This document shows, one piece after another, positions 42,302-54,058 of a DNA stretch of 55,125 nt. Each line of letters begins with the position of its first letter. Position 1 is the first letter of the stretch. The DNA comes from Pelomonas sp052436255 (lineage in GTDB: Bacteria; Pseudomonadota; Gammaproteobacteria; Burkholderiales; Burkholderiaceae_C), in the NCBI GenBank assembly GCA_052436255.1, contig JBQVNP010000015.1, positions 1 to 55,125 on the forward strand. Direction: 5' to 3'. The translations under genes and the position numbers were made by a program. Under the pieces are notes generated by a model, which searched no databases, was not told the DNA's origin, and saw only the letters and a list, made by a program, of their open reading frames with translations.

Positions 42302-42667
42302 TCAGGCCTGCGCGCGTCTGCCGAAGAGCCTGGCCAACCAGCCCTGGCGCTCGCGTTCAGCAGGCGGCCATGCCACACCCAGTTCAAGCAGCCTGTCCTC
42401 CACCGCAGTCAGCCCGACCCTGCGGGCCGCCTGCATCGGCGTGGCGGCGTCGAACTCCGAGGGCAGGTCCGGATTTGCGCCGTTTGCCAGCAGGAACAGC
42501 GCCACCTCCTGCTGCCGCGCCAGGATGGCGGCCACCAGCGGGGTGGACAGGAATTCGGGGTGCGCGTAGTTGACGTCCACGCCGCACTTGACGTGGTACT
42601 CGACCAGCGCCAGGTCGCCCTCGCATCCTGCCTGGTACATCTCCTTCCAGTTCCCACCCGCTGGCAT
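42302..42667 (-). CDS. small ankyrin-repeat protein
   Basis: A 121-residue protein with about two and a half ankyrin repeats: EGDLALVEYHVKCGVDVNYAHPEFLSTPLVAAILARQQEVALFLLANGANPDL (given as blocks), then AATPMQAARRVGLTAVEDRLLELG. Probably a protein-protein contact module in the cytoplasm. Convergent with gluQ (25 nt apart). Confidence 0.85.
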   Translation of the reverse strand: MPAGGNWKEMYQAGCEGDLALVEYHVKCGVDVNYAHPEFLSTPLVAAILARQQEVALFLLANGANPDLPSEFDAATPMQAARRVGLTAVEDRLLELGVAWPPAERERQGWLARLFGRRAQA

Positions 42668-42782
42668 GACTCATCCTTGCTAGATTGACCGACGCCGCAC
42701 TCTATAGGCATGTCGCCTGCCCTGCGCCGGGGCATCGACCGCGCGGCGACAATCGCCGCTTCGCCAACTCAAGGAAAGCCCC

Positions 42783-43505
42783 ATGAATACGACGCCCAGT
42801 GGCCTGCAGTTTGAAGACACCGCCGAAGGCGACGGCAAGCAGGCCCAGGCCGGCCAGGACGTCACCGTCCACTACACGGGCTGGCTCTGGGTCGACGGCG
42901 CCAAGACGACCAAGTTCGACTCCAGCAAGGACCGCAGCGAGCCCTTCGAATTCGAGCTGGGCGCCGGCATGGTGATCCGCGGCTGGGACGAGGGCGTGCA
43001 GGGCATGAAGATCGGCGGCAAACGCACGCTGCTGATCCCGGCCGAGCTGGGCTATGGCGCGCGCGGCGCCGGCGGCGTCATCCCGCCGAACGCGACGTTG
43101 TGCTTCGAGGTCGAGCTGCTCGGCCTGGCCGGCGGCCCGGAGAACGTCGAGCTGAACCTGCACACGGCCTCCAGCGGCCTGCAGTACGAGGACCGCGTCG
43201 TTGGCGACGGCGCAGAGGCCGCGAAGGGCCAGCGCGTATCGGTGCACTACACCGGCTGGCTCTACAAGGACGGCCTGCGCGGCAAGAAGTTCGACTCCAG
43301 CAAGGACCGTGGCCAGCCCTTCAAGTTCCGCCTCGGCGGCGGCGAGGTCATCCAGGGCTGGGACGAAGGCGTGCAGGGGATGAAGGTCGGCGGCACACGC
43401 ATGCTGGTGCTGCCGCCCGCGCTGGGCTATGGTGCGCACGGCGCCGGCGGTGTCATCCCGCCCAACGCGACGCTGCTGTTTGAAGTCGAGCTGCTGGCCG
43501 TCTGA
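42783..43505 (+). CDS. double FKBP-type peptidyl-prolyl isomerase
   Basis: A 240-residue protein of two tandem FKBP domains (about 8-117 and 128-240), each with VTVHYTGWL, FDSSKDR, IRGWDEGVQGM and GYGARGAGGVIPPNATL. Each keeps the FKBP active-site aromatic pattern, so both may be active in proline isomerisation. There is no signal peptide, so it is cytoplasmic. A single-domain protein is the usual form; the tandem arose by duplication. Confidence 0.93.
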   Translation: MNTTPSGLQFEDTAEGDGKQAQAGQDVTVHYTGWLWVDGAKTTKFDSSKDRSEPFEFELGAGMVIRGWDEGVQGMKIGGKRTLLIPAELGYGARGAGGVIPPNATLCFEVELLGLAGGPENVELNLHTASSGLQYEDRVVGDGAEAAKGQRVSVHYTGWLYKDGLRGKKFDSSKDRGQPFKFRLGGGEVIQGWDEGVQGMKVGGTRMLVLPPALGYGAHGAGGVIPPNATLLFEVELLAV

Positions 43506-43606
43506 GGCCTTCGCCGAACCACTTTCGAGCGACGACGGCGCTGCTGACAAGCGCCAGTCATTCGCAGATGCTTTGATCCAGTCCGTTCACGCACCAAGAT
43601 CCCATC

Positions 43607-44023
43607 ATGTCGATTGACCAACGCCGCTTCCCCCGTGTGGAGTTCTTCCTCGTGCCCGACGAGCACGAGCAGCTGCCGGTCTGGGTCATCAAGCCCGAAG
43701 GCCTGGCCGCCGAGCGCGGCGGCGTCGTCGTCAACCTCAGCGAGGCGGGCCTGCAGATCCTGGCCGCGGCCGAGCCGCCGCTGGACGCCGAGCACTACGA
43801 GCTACGGCTGCTGCTCGGCGAAGACCAGGGCGTGCCGCTGTTCACCGCCGACGTGCGCCGCGCCTGGTCGCGACCGCTGAGCCGCATCGTGCAGCTCGGG
43901 GTTTTCGTGTTCGATTCGCCCAACTCCGAGGCCGAGCAGTTCCTGCTGGCCCAGACGGCGCAGATCACGGCGCGCAAGTGGGTGCGCTGCGTGCTGGTGG
44001 AGCGCATGACGGCGCTGGCCTGA
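43607..44023 (+). CDS. PilZ-domain protein
   Basis: A 138-residue protein with the c-di-GMP-binding RRFPR (residues 6-10) and NLSEAGLQI (about 45), the R-x(3)-R and D/N-x-S-x-x-G motifs of PilZ. A c-di-GMP effector is expected. It converges on a degenerate GGDEF gene, and a full diguanylate cyclase is encoded at 5983. Confidence 0.85.
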   Translation: MSIDQRRFPRVEFFLVPDEHEQLPVWVIKPEGLAAERGGVVVNLSEAGLQILAAAEPPLDAEHYELRLLLGEDQGVPLFTADVRRAWSRPLSRIVQLGVFVFDSPNSEAEQFLLAQTAQITARKWVRCVLVERMTALA

Positions 44024-44056
44024 GGGCGCCGGGGCCAGGTTGCGCCAGCCGGTCGC

Positions 44057-44599
44057 TCAGGCGCATCGGGCGGCGCTGGCTGCCGCCGCTGGCGCCTCCT
44101 GCCGCCGCACGTAGACGTCGTCCATCGCCACCTGCAGCAGGCTGCTGCCCTGGCCGCAACCTTCGCCTGACACCGCCAGGCCGACGCGTGCTTGAACGTG
44201 GACTTGTGCCATCCGCCCTTCGATGCCGTAGGGGCCGCGCAGCTGCTCGATCAGCCGGCGCTCGACGAGTCGGGCGCCGGGCCGGGCCGTGACCAGCACT
44301 ACCGCGAATCCAGCGGCTCCGAGCTGGAACACGCGATCGGTCTCACGCACGCGGTGCCGCAGCCGGGCGCTCAGCGCCAGCGCCACGGCCTCCTCGCAGC
44401 GGCTGCCGTGGGCGGGATCGACGGGCGTCATCAGCTCGACCTCCAGCCACAGCAGCGCCACGCTGTCGCCGTGGCGGCGGCTGCGTGCCAGGTGGCGGGC
44501 CAGCAGGGCCTCCAGCGCGTCCACGGTCTCGACGCGTTGTGTTTGCGTGGTGCCGCAGGGGCGGGCAGGCGGCGGACCTTCAGTGCAGTTCAGTGGCAT
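44057..44599 (-). CDS. degenerate GGDEF-domain protein
   Basis: About 180 residues with a GGDEF-like fold: VDALEALLARHLARSRRHGDSVALLWLEVE (first helix and strand), then RLRHRVRETDRVFQLGAAGFAVVL, where the catalytic GGDEF has become GAAGF. Cyclase activity is therefore unlikely; it could bind nucleotide or partner proteins. The start is uncertain: ATG 44599 is used, but the frame stays open upstream to a GTG at 44659. Confidence 0.6.
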   Translation of the reverse strand: MPLNCTEGPPPARPCGTTQTQRVETVDALEALLARHLARSRRHGDSVALLWLEVELMTPVDPAHGSRCEEAVALALSARLRHRVRETDRVFQLGAAGFAVVLVTARPGARLVERRLIEQLRGPYGIEGRMAQVHVQARVGLAVSGEGCGQGSSLLQVAMDDVYVRRQEAPAAAASAARCA

Positions 44600-44836
44600 G
44601 AGGGGGCAATGCGTGCAGTTGTGTGGGGTCAGGGTGAGGGACCCGTCCGCGCACTGCACCGATCCATGCCGGCCTCCCTGGCATCAACGAACGGGGCCCT
44701 CATTGATCAAAACGCAGTGGCGGCGACAAACCCGCCATGCCCGACGAGAAAATTCTTCGGGCAGGCCGTCGCCCGTGGCGTCACTGGCAGCTTGGCCGCG
44801 GCCCGCAGCGCCCCCCCAGCGGCTAGAGTGCGCGCC

Positions 44837-45397
44837 ATGCAAGACATCACCCAGAGGCTCAAAGCCGCCGCGCAGGGCGACCGCGCGGCAGGCGACGAGG
44901 TCGTGGCACTGCTCTACGACGATCTGCGCCGGCAGGCACGGCGCCAGATGCGCCAGTCCGGGAAGATGACCCTGCTGAACACGACGGCCCTGGTGCACGA
45001 GGTCTGGCTGCGTCTGGCCGACCCGCGCGGGCCGGGCCGGGAGTTCCCCGACCGGCGCCACTTCCTGGCCTACGCCGCGCGGGCGATGCGCACCGTCGTC
45101 ATCGACCTGATCCGGGCCCGCCAGGCCGACAAGCGCGGCGCTGGCCTGGACCTGCTGACGCTGGACACGGCGCTGGCCGAAGAGACGCCGCAGCGCGAGG
45201 ACGACATCCTCAGAGTGCACGAGGCCCTGGAGGAGCTGGCCCAATGCGATCCGCGACTGGCCCAGGTCGTGGAGATGCGCTACTTCGCCGGCCTGGCCGA
45301 GCGCGACATTGCCGAAGTCCTCGGCGTGGCCGAGCGAACGGTGCAGCGCGACTGGCAGAAGGCCCGGCTGTTCCTGGCGGAAAGCCTGTGCGGCTGA
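44837..45397 (+). CDS. ECF sigma factor (TIGR02999 type)
   Basis: A 186-residue ECF-like sigma factor: region 2 at 15-95 (MTLLNTTALVHEVWLRLAD, HFLAYAARAMRTVVIDLIRAR) and region 4 at 130-185 (VEMRYFAGLAERDIAEVLGVAERTVQRDWQKAR). TIGR02999-type sigma factors usually lie beside Ser/Thr kinases; here the kinase gene starts 17 nt later. Kinase-mediated activation instead of an anti-sigma factor is inferred from other ECF-kinase pairs. Confidence 0.88.
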   Translation: MQDITQRLKAAAQGDRAAGDEVVALLYDDLRRQARRQMRQSGKMTLLNTTALVHEVWLRLADPRGPGREFPDRRHFLAYAARAMRTVVIDLIRARQADKRGAGLDLLTLDTALAEETPQREDDILRVHEALEELAQCDPRLAQVVEMRYFAGLAERDIAEVLGVAERTVQRDWQKARLFLAESLCG

Positions 45398-45413
45398 GCT
45401 CGCAGGCGGTGCG

Positions 45414-48074
<2,661 letters not shown>

Positions 48075-48101
48075 TCACCCCACCACCAACCGGAGAGCTC
48101 C

Positions 48102-48536
48102 ATGGCCTTTGTTCCGCCCTACCTCGTCACCGTCACCGCCACCACCGGCGGCCTGGCGCAATGCAGCTATGTGGATGGCAACGGCCAGCCCGTGCCGCCG
48201 GATGCGCCGCTGACCACCACCACGCCGGCAGACCAGCCCGGCAACCTCGTCATCAACTTCGTCGAAGCCAAGGTGGCAGGCCAGCGGCTGCGGCTGGTCG
48301 GCGCGGCCGTCAAGACCGTCGGGCACGATCCTTCACTCAACCCGCACAACTACCTGTTCGCCACGCGCACCCAGTGCGCCAAAGGCGAATGGACGGATAG
48401 CGTGGACATTCCCTGGGCACCCGACAGCTACACGACGCGCGGTGTCGTGCTGCTGTTCGCCAACGTGGACAAGAACGGCGACATGGTCGCCTTCATCCCG
48501 AGCGCCGATCCCCAGACCCAGAACGATCCGGAGTGA
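48102..48536 (+). CDS. unknown protein downstream of the kinase
   Basis: A 144-residue protein with no signal peptide, beta-rich and acidic: AFVPPYLVTVTATTGGLAQC, NLVINFVEAKVAGQRLRLVG, RGVVLLFANVDKNGDMVAFIPS. Two Cys. The start follows GGAGAG (7 nt). It is placed 27 nt after the kinase stop and may be its target or an output of the sigma factor. I do not recognise a family. Confidence 0.75.
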   Translation: MAFVPPYLVTVTATTGGLAQCSYVDGNGQPVPPDAPLTTTTPADQPGNLVINFVEAKVAGQRLRLVGAAVKTVGHDPSLNPHNYLFATRTQCAKGEWTDSVDIPWAPDSYTTRGVVLLFANVDKNGDMVAFIPSADPQTQNDPE

Positions 48537-48567
48537 CGCTGCGCCGGGCGGCCCGGCGGCGGGCCGC

Positions 48568-49359
48568 TCAATCGATCGACGGGTAGTCGCCCAGGCCGTC
48601 CGGCCACGGCGTCAGGATCTCGAAGCCGGCGGCCGTCACGGCCACCATGTGCTCCCACTGCGCCGACAGCGACTTGTCGCGCGTCACCACCGTCCAGCCG
48701 TCATTCAACTCGCGGATGCCGGCGCCGCCCGCGTTGATCATGGGCTCGATCGTGAAGATCATGCCCTCCTGCAGCTTGAGCCCTTCCCCCGGGCGGCCGA
48801 AGTGGTTGACGTGCGGCTCGTCGTGATAGACGTCGCCGATGCCATGGCCGCCGTACTCGCGCACGACGCTGAAGCCGGCCGCATGCGCGACCTTCTGGAT
48901 GGCGTGACCGACGTCGCCTAGCGTCGCACCCGGGCGCACCTGGCGGATGCCGGCGCGCAGCGCCTCGTAGGTCGTGTTGACGAGCCGGCGCGCCAGCACA
49001 TTGGTCTCGCCGACGATGAACATGCGGCTGCTGTCGCCGAACCAGCCGTCCTTGGTCAGCGTCACGTCCACGTTGACGATGTCGCCCTTCTTGAGCCGCT
49101 TGGTCGAGGAAGGGATGCCGTGGCAGACCACGTGGTTGGGCGAGATGCAGGCCGTCTTCGGATAGCCGTGATAGCCGACATTGGACGGAATGCACTTCAG
49201 CGTGTCCACGATGTACTCGCGGCAGATATCGTCCAGCTCCTGCGTCGTCACGCCGGGCACGACATGGGGCTTGAGCATGGCCAGCACCTCGGCGATGAGG
49301 TGCCCGGCCTCGCGGGCCTTGGCCACTTCCTCGGGCGTGCGCAGCTTGAGGCTCTTCAT
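48568..49359 (-). CDS. map: type I methionine aminopeptidase
   Basis: A 263-residue enzyme removing N-terminal Met from new proteins. Metal ligands are visible: Asp in NVDVTLTKDGWFGDSSRMF (two Asp), His in GGHGIGDVYHDEPHV, Glu in FTIEPM and Glu-type residue in the final WTVVTRDKSLSAQWEHM. Also TQELDDICREY and GYHGYPKTACISPNHVVCHGIP. The ATG overlaps the stop of a ParD-like gene. Essential in bacteria unless duplicated, so a second map may exist. Confidence 0.93.
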   Translation of the reverse strand: MKSLKLRTPEEVAKAREAGHLIAEVLAMLKPHVVPGVTTQELDDICREYIVDTLKCIPSNVGYHGYPKTACISPNHVVCHGIPSSTKRLKKGDIVNVDVTLTKDGWFGDSSRMFIVGETNVLARRLVNTTYEALRAGIRQVRPGATLGDVGHAIQKVAHAAGFSVVREYGGHGIGDVYHDEPHVNHFGRPGEGLKLQEGMIFTIEPMINAGGAGIRELNDGWTVVTRDKSLSAQWEHMVAVTAAGFEILTPWPDGLGDYPSID

Positions 49360-49604
49360 GCGCGGGCTCCTTTGACCTTGGCCGGCTGAGCCCAGCCCGC
49401 CACGCGTGCCAGGTCGAGCCCGCCCTCCTGCTCGGCGCGGATCAGCAGCTGGCAGATCTCGCTGTGGCTCAGCTGCGGGTGCAGTTCGGCCAGCATGCCG
49501 ATGCGCATCCAGTGCTCGGCCTGGGCATTGATGGAGCGCGACAAGGCCTGGCTCGCAACGCGCAGGCTCTCATGCATCGGATCGGAGATTTTGACGATTC
49601 CCAT
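49356..49604 (-). CDS. ParD-like antitoxin-family protein
   Basis: An 82-residue protein of the ParD-like family: MGIVKISDPMHESLRVASQALSRSINAQAEHWMRIGML (ribbon-helix-helix-type start), LSHSEICQLLIRAEQEG at the middle. There is no toxin gene beside it: its stop overlaps the map start. Two overlapping palindromes lie 13 nt upstream of its start, as expected for an autorepressor. Confidence 0.85.
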   Translation of the reverse strand: MGIVKISDPMHESLRVASQALSRSINAQAEHWMRIGMLAELHPQLSHSEICQLLIRAEQEGGLDLARVAGWAQPAKVKGARA

Positions 49605-49616
49605 GCGGCGCACTAT

Positions 49617-49640
49617 ATACGATTCGTATACGAAACGTAT
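49617..49640. promoter_or_regulatory. two overlapping ATACG-N3-CGTAT operators
   Basis: ATACG-ATT-CGTAT at 49617-49629 and ATACG-AAA-CGTAT at 49628-49640, centres 11 bp apart (one helical turn). They occupy most of the 38-nt gap upstream of the ParD-like gene, suiting cooperative binding of ribbon-helix-helix dimers. Confidence 0.75.
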
Positions 49641-49642
49641 AT

Positions 49643-50086
49643 TCAACTTTTGGGGACCAGCGCCCTTTCGTAGACATCCAGGAACTCGGCCGGCATGCGC
49701 CGCGGTTTGCCGCTGCTGATCTCGATGCACACCAGCGCCCAGCGGCCGCGCACCAGCGTGATGCCGTCGCTGGCGCGCTTCAGCTGGAAGCGGCGCTCCA
49801 TCGCCAGCTTGCCGTCGCTCGCCGTCAGCCAGGTGCCCAGCACCAGCGCCTCGCCCTCGAAGGACGGCAGCAGGTAGTCATAGTGCCCCTCGCGGATCGC
49901 CATCGCGCGGTCCAGGCGGCGGTAGTCGGTGAGTGACAGCCCGAGCGCCTCGGAATGCGCCCAGCCGGCCTGCTCGCACCACTGCACGTAGACGGCGTTG
50001 TTGGTGTGGCCCAGGCCGTCGATGTGTTCCGGCGCCGGTGACAGCGCCAGCGTGAATGGCCACGGATAGTCCCAGGCATCGTTCAC
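49643..50086 (-). CDS. acyl-CoA thioesterase (hotdog fold, 4HBT type)
   Basis: A 147-residue hotdog thioesterase: HIDGLGHTNNAVYVQWCEQAGWAHSEALG is the 4HBT/YbgC-like active-site region, with the D-G-L-G-H-T-N-N catalytic Asp motif; RGRWALVCIEISSGKPRRMPAEF at the end. GTG 50086 overlaps the jetD stop (GTGA), so it is coupled to the Wadjet operon. Substrate unknown. Confidence 0.88.
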   Translation of the reverse strand: MNDAWDYPWPFTLALSPAPEHIDGLGHTNNAVYVQWCEQAGWAHSEALGLSLTDYRRLDRAMAIREGHYDYLLPSFEGEALVLGTWLTASDGKLAMERRFQLKRASDGITLVRGRWALVCIEISSGKPRRMPAEFLDVYERALVPKS

Positions 50087-51255
50087 AACCAGCCCTCCTG
50101 CTCGGCTTTCAAGCCACGCACCCGAATCGCATCGCGCAGCGCCGCCAGCATGGGCGGCAGTTCCGCGTTCCCAAGCCGGTCCAGCGTGGCTCGGTCGTAG
50201 GCGCCGAGCACTTGAGCGCGCGGGTGAGCCAGCCGCGCCGCCTCCATCGCCTCCGGCTGCCAGGGCAGGTCGCGGTCGACCCAAGGCTGCGCGGCGGCGA
50301 GCGCGATCTCGATGCCCGCCGGGTCCGCGTCGGCACTGATGGCGGCAGGCGCCGGTGCCAGCGTGAGCAGGCGGCCGAGCCCAGCCGTCCAGGCACGCGT
50401 GGGACGGCCGGCAATCCAAACCAGCAGCGTGCCTGGCGCCAGCCGCGCGGCCTGCTTCTCGAAGCTGGCGCGGTTCTCGATCAACCACCAGCGCGCGGGC
50501 GCCGACTGCACCGCCAGCAGGCGCTCAAGGGACTCGCTGGGCAGCGTGACGAAGGGCAGTGCCGCCAGGTCCACGCGTCGGTCGCCGGGCCAGACGAGCG
50601 AGGCGGCACCCGCCAGCGTCAGCGTCGGTGCAAAGGGCCCGATGCCCAGCGCCGGGAGGTCAAAGTGACGCTCCAGCCATGCCCATTCACCGTCAGCCAC
50701 CGCCTTGGTGTGGCCCAGGTGCAGCGCAAAGTCGCGCCGCAGGCCCTGCTGGCCGGCCGCCACCCAGGTGAGGAGCGCGTCAAGAAGAGCGGCGCGCGCC
50801 TGGGCCGGCTTGAGGGCCATGCGCGACTCGGCCAGGTCCTGCGCCGCCTCGCCCACCAGCGGGTCGGCCATCAGCGCATCGAGCTGCTCGGTCAAGGCCT
50901 GGCGCTGCGCATCGCGCTGGCTGCGGGTGGGCAGGCCGAGCGCCGTCTGCAGCGCCTCCAGCTCGACCCAGGCGATGCCGGCACGCAACCAGCGGCCGCG
51001 CTCGAACTTCTCCTTGAGCGTCAGCAGTCCCGCCACCAGGCCCTTGTCGGCCAGGCGGTCCGCCAGCTCGATGCGGGTGGGGCCGGCGGCATCCAGCAGG
51101 CCGGGCCAGGGTCGGCTGTCGGCGCTGCCGCGCAACCAGTCGGCCAGCAGCTCGCGCTCGTCCACGTCCAGCGCGGGCAGGGCCGGCGGCCAGACGGGCG
51201 CGGCGGCCGCACGATGGCGGCGCAGCCGGTCGGCGCTCAGCTCACGCGTACTCAC
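50083..51255 (-). CDS. jetD: JetD, Wadjet TOPRIM-type nuclease subunit
   Basis: A 390-residue protein. The C-terminal part is TOPRIM-like: acidic residue in WWLIENRASFEK (about 258), then ISADADPAGIEIA (about 305), matching the Glu and DxD of JetD-type nucleases. The N-terminal arm region is helical. In Wadjet, JetD cleaves plasmid DNA once JetABC has extruded a loop. The start is GTG 51255, overlapping jetC by 14 nt. Confidence 0.82.
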   Translation of the reverse strand: MSTRELSADRLRRHRAAAAPVWPPALPALDVDERELLADWLRGSADSRPWPGLLDAAGPTRIELADRLADKGLVAGLLTLKEKFERGRWLRAGIAWVELEALQTALGLPTRSQRDAQRQALTEQLDALMADPLVGEAAQDLAESRMALKPAQARAALLDALLTWVAAGQQGLRRDFALHLGHTKAVADGEWAWLERHFDLPALGIGPFAPTLTLAGAASLVWPGDRRVDLAALPFVTLPSESLERLLAVQSAPARWWLIENRASFEKQAARLAPGTLLVWIAGRPTRAWTAGLGRLLTLAPAPAAISADADPAGIEIALAAAQPWVDRDLPWQPEAMEAARLAHPRAQVLGAYDRATLDRLGNAELPPMLAALRDAIRVRGLKAEQEGWL

Positions 51256-54058
51256 TCTTCTCCGCCCGTCTCGCCAGCACCGCAATCGGCGGCGCCCAGC
51301 GCTCCCCACGCGGCTTCTTGCTCGTGACCAGCGTGATCTCGCTGGGCTCGAAAACCTCGACGTTGTGCGTGATCGGCGTCGTCAGCAGGTATTGCGCGCG
51401 GGTGCTGCGCAGGAAGTGGCCGACGAGCTGGATGTTGCGCACATCCAGATGGGCGAAGGGCTCGTCGATGAAGACAAAGCCGCCAGCGCTCTCGTCGTCC
51501 TTCATCAGGCCGACCAGCAGGATCAGGCTCTTGAGCACCTGCTGGCCGCCCGAGGCCTCGCCGTCGTTCAAGCCCACCTCGCCCTTGCCGTCGAAGTTGA
51601 ACTTCACATGCAGTCCGGCCTGGGCCAGCACCGTGTCGTCGTTGTCGAGATGGGGCACCTGGGCCTCCGCGGCCACGCCGGCCAGCTCGCCCAGCTCGGC
51701 GACGTTCTTCTTGTAGCGGCGCACGGTGGCGCGCAGCACGTCGATATAGCGCTCGCGGGCATTGAAGGCGGCAATGCGCGCCATCTCGTTGCTGGCGCGG
51801 CGGTCGCTCAGCTGGGCTTCCTGCTCGTGCACCTGGGCGCTCATGCGGGCATGACGGTCGATGACGCTGGCGTCGGTTTCCCACACGCCGGTCTCCAGCT
51901 CCTGCTCGACATGGCGGGCGCGGATGCCGGCCTGGTGGGCGTTCTCGAACTCTTCGTTCAGCGCGGCCAGCGCGGCGGGCGTGATCCAGCTGGCCGGGAA
52001 GCGCTCGCGCTGGGAACGCGACTCGGCCGAGGCCGCCTTCAGCGCCGTCCGCCGCGCAGCATGGTCACGGGCGCGCTCGGCGGCGGCCTTCTCACCGTCG
52101 CGCAGGCGCAGCTGGGCGGCCTCGTAGGCCTGCTCGTTGCGGGTGGCGTCCCGCAGCACGCGGTCATGCTCGCCGTCCAGCGTGGTCATGCGGGTGGATG
52201 CTTCGGCGCGGGCCTGCTTCAAGGCCGGCAGGCGGGCGCGGGCCTCGGCAAAGTCCTGGGCGCGCTCGCTCAGCTCCTGCGCGGCCTTGTGGCCCTGGGC
52301 GGCGCGCTGGGCGTCCTTGAGCTGTCGCTCGACCTCGCTCTGGGCCTTGGCGATGCGGGTCAGCTCGCCGTCCAGCCGCGTGACCTCGGCCTCCAGCGAC
52401 GCGCGCCGCGAGGCGATGGCGTTGGCGCCGAATTGGTGGTCGCGCGGCTCGACGAAGACGCTGCGCCCCCCCCGGCCATCGCGGTAGTAGGCGTCGGCGG
52501 TGATCCATTCGCCGCCTACCCTTGAACCCTCTTCGGTCGACGCCACGCAGCGGATGCCGCCCAGCTGGCGCAGCAGCCAGCTCGGCAGCGGCGCCGTGAC
52601 CTTGAGCGCGGCCAGTACGCTGCCGGCTGGCGCCGCACCCGCTGCGGCCGTGTCCGACACGACGTAGTGCCGGTAGCGCTGCCTGGCGGCAATGTCGAAG
52701 GCGCGGCCTTCGTCGCTTCTAGCTTTCAGCACGACGACCCAGCGCGACGGCCGCAGCAGTCCCTCGGCGGCGGCGCGCCAGGCCTCGTCGGCGATGTCGA
52801 TGCAGTCGGCCACGAAATGGTGGGCGATGCCGGCCTCGTCCAGCGCACGCTTCATCGGCGCCACCTCGGGCGGCGCGGGTGGCAGCTTCTTGCCGGCCAG
52901 CTCGGCGAGCTGGGCCTGCGCGCGATCCGCCTTGTCGCTGATGCGGGTGTAGTCGCCGCGCAGGCGGGCCTGCTCGGCCGCCAGTGCCTGGGTGCGGGCG
53001 GCGAGCGCGGCGGCGTCGGACTCGACGTCGGCCAGCGCACGCAGCTCGTCCTCGCGCTTGGCCAGCAACTCGACCGGGCGCTCGGCCTCGCGGGCGGTGT
53101 CGAAGGCAGCGCGGGCCTCGCGCTTGTCGGTCTCCAGTGCCACCAGGCGGGCCTTGGCGGCCTCCTGGGCGGCAAACAGGCCCAGCAGCGCGGCGCGCTG
53201 GTCGGTCAGCGCCCGCGCATCGGCCGCTGCAAACAGGCGCTGGCGATGCAGCTCACGCGCGTCCAGCGTGGTCTTGTCGCGCGCCTCGCGCCACCTCATG
53301 ACCGGCAGCACCTCGGTAGCCAGACGCTCGCGTTCCTTGATCTTGGCCTCGCGCAGCCGGTAGCTGGTGACGCGGTTGGCGAGGTCGCTGAGCTGAGCTT
53401 GCGTGTGGGCCAGCTCCTGGGCGGCCTTGTCGACCTCCTGCGTCAGCTGCTGCTGGTGGCTGCGCGCCTGCTCATAGCGGTCCAGCACCTCCTGGTCGCC
53501 GAACACCTCGAAGACGAGGCGCAACAGCTCCTTCGGGCTCAGCTCGCACAGGCGGTCGGTCTGGCCCTGCTCCAGCGCCAGCACGCGGCCGATGGCACGG
53601 GTCAGGCCGGCCGCTTCCAGGCGCTTGCGCCAGGCTTCCACGCCCAGCCAGTCGCGCTCGCTGCGGGTGGCTAACTCTTCAATCTCATGCACGCCGTCGC
53701 TGATCAGGTAGCGCCGCACCCAGTCACCGCCCTGGCGCTCGATGCGGCAGGCCAGCGTCACCTGGTCCGCATACAGCAGCGACGACGCGAACGGCCGGCT
53801 GCTGTTCTGGCGGCTGCGCGGCCGGTTGTCCACCACGGCGCGCAGCCAGGCGGTCTCGGCGTTGGCGTGGCGGGCGTAGGTCTTATAGGTGCGGCCACCG
53901 GAGCATTCCAGCCCGAGCAGCGTGCGCAGCGCGTCCAGCAGCGTCGTCTTGCCCGAACCGTTGGGGCCGGCGATGGTGATGATGGCGCCGTCCAGCGGCA
54001 GGCTCACGCGCTGGCAGTAGTCCCAGTGCAGCAGTTCGAGGCTTTGGAGGTGGAACAT
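51242..54058 (-). CDS. jetC: JetC, SMC-like ATPase of a Wadjet system
   Basis: A 938-residue SMC/MukB-like ATPase. Walker A GPNGSGKT at 31-38, long coiled coils between about 180-430 and 560-760 (heptad-rich Ala/Arg/Glu), a middle hinge-like part with an inserted region, ABC signature SGGQQ at about 836 and Walker B FVFIDEPFAHLD at about 859, switch Thr/His PITHN. JetC would bind JetA/JetB and translocate DNA. Its ATG shares one base with the jetB stop. Confidence 0.85.
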   Translation of the reverse strand: MFHLQSLELLHWDYCQRVSLPLDGAIITIAGPNGSGKTTLLDALRTLLGLECSGGRTYKTYARHANAETAWLRAVVDNRPRSRQNSSRPFASSLLYADQVTLACRIERQGGDWVRRYLISDGVHEIEELATRSERDWLGVEAWRKRLEAAGLTRAIGRVLALEQGQTDRLCELSPKELLRLVFEVFGDQEVLDRYEQARSHQQQLTQEVDKAAQELAHTQAQLSDLANRVTSYRLREAKIKERERLATEVLPVMRWREARDKTTLDARELHRQRLFAAADARALTDQRAALLGLFAAQEAAKARLVALETDKREARAAFDTAREAERPVELLAKREDELRALADVESDAAALAARTQALAAEQARLRGDYTRISDKADRAQAQLAELAGKKLPPAPPEVAPMKRALDEAGIAHHFVADCIDIADEAWRAAAEGLLRPSRWVVVLKARSDEGRAFDIAARQRYRHYVVSDTAAAGAAPAGSVLAALKVTAPLPSWLLRQLGGIRCVASTEEGSRVGGEWITADAYYRDGRGGRSVFVEPRDHQFGANAIASRRASLEAEVTRLDGELTRIAKAQSEVERQLKDAQRAAQGHKAAQELSERAQDFAEARARLPALKQARAEASTRMTTLDGEHDRVLRDATRNEQAYEAAQLRLRDGEKAAAERARDHAARRTALKAASAESRSQRERFPASWITPAALAALNEEFENAHQAGIRARHVEQELETGVWETDASVIDRHARMSAQVHEQEAQLSDRRASNEMARIAAFNARERYIDVLRATVRRYKKNVAELGELAGVAAEAQVPHLDNDDTVLAQAGLHVKFNFDGKGEVGLNDGEASGGQQVLKSLILLVGLMKDDESAGGFVFIDEPFAHLDVRNIQLVGHFLRSTRAQYLLTTPITHNVEVFEPSEITLVTSKKPRGERWAPPIAVLARRAEKSEYA

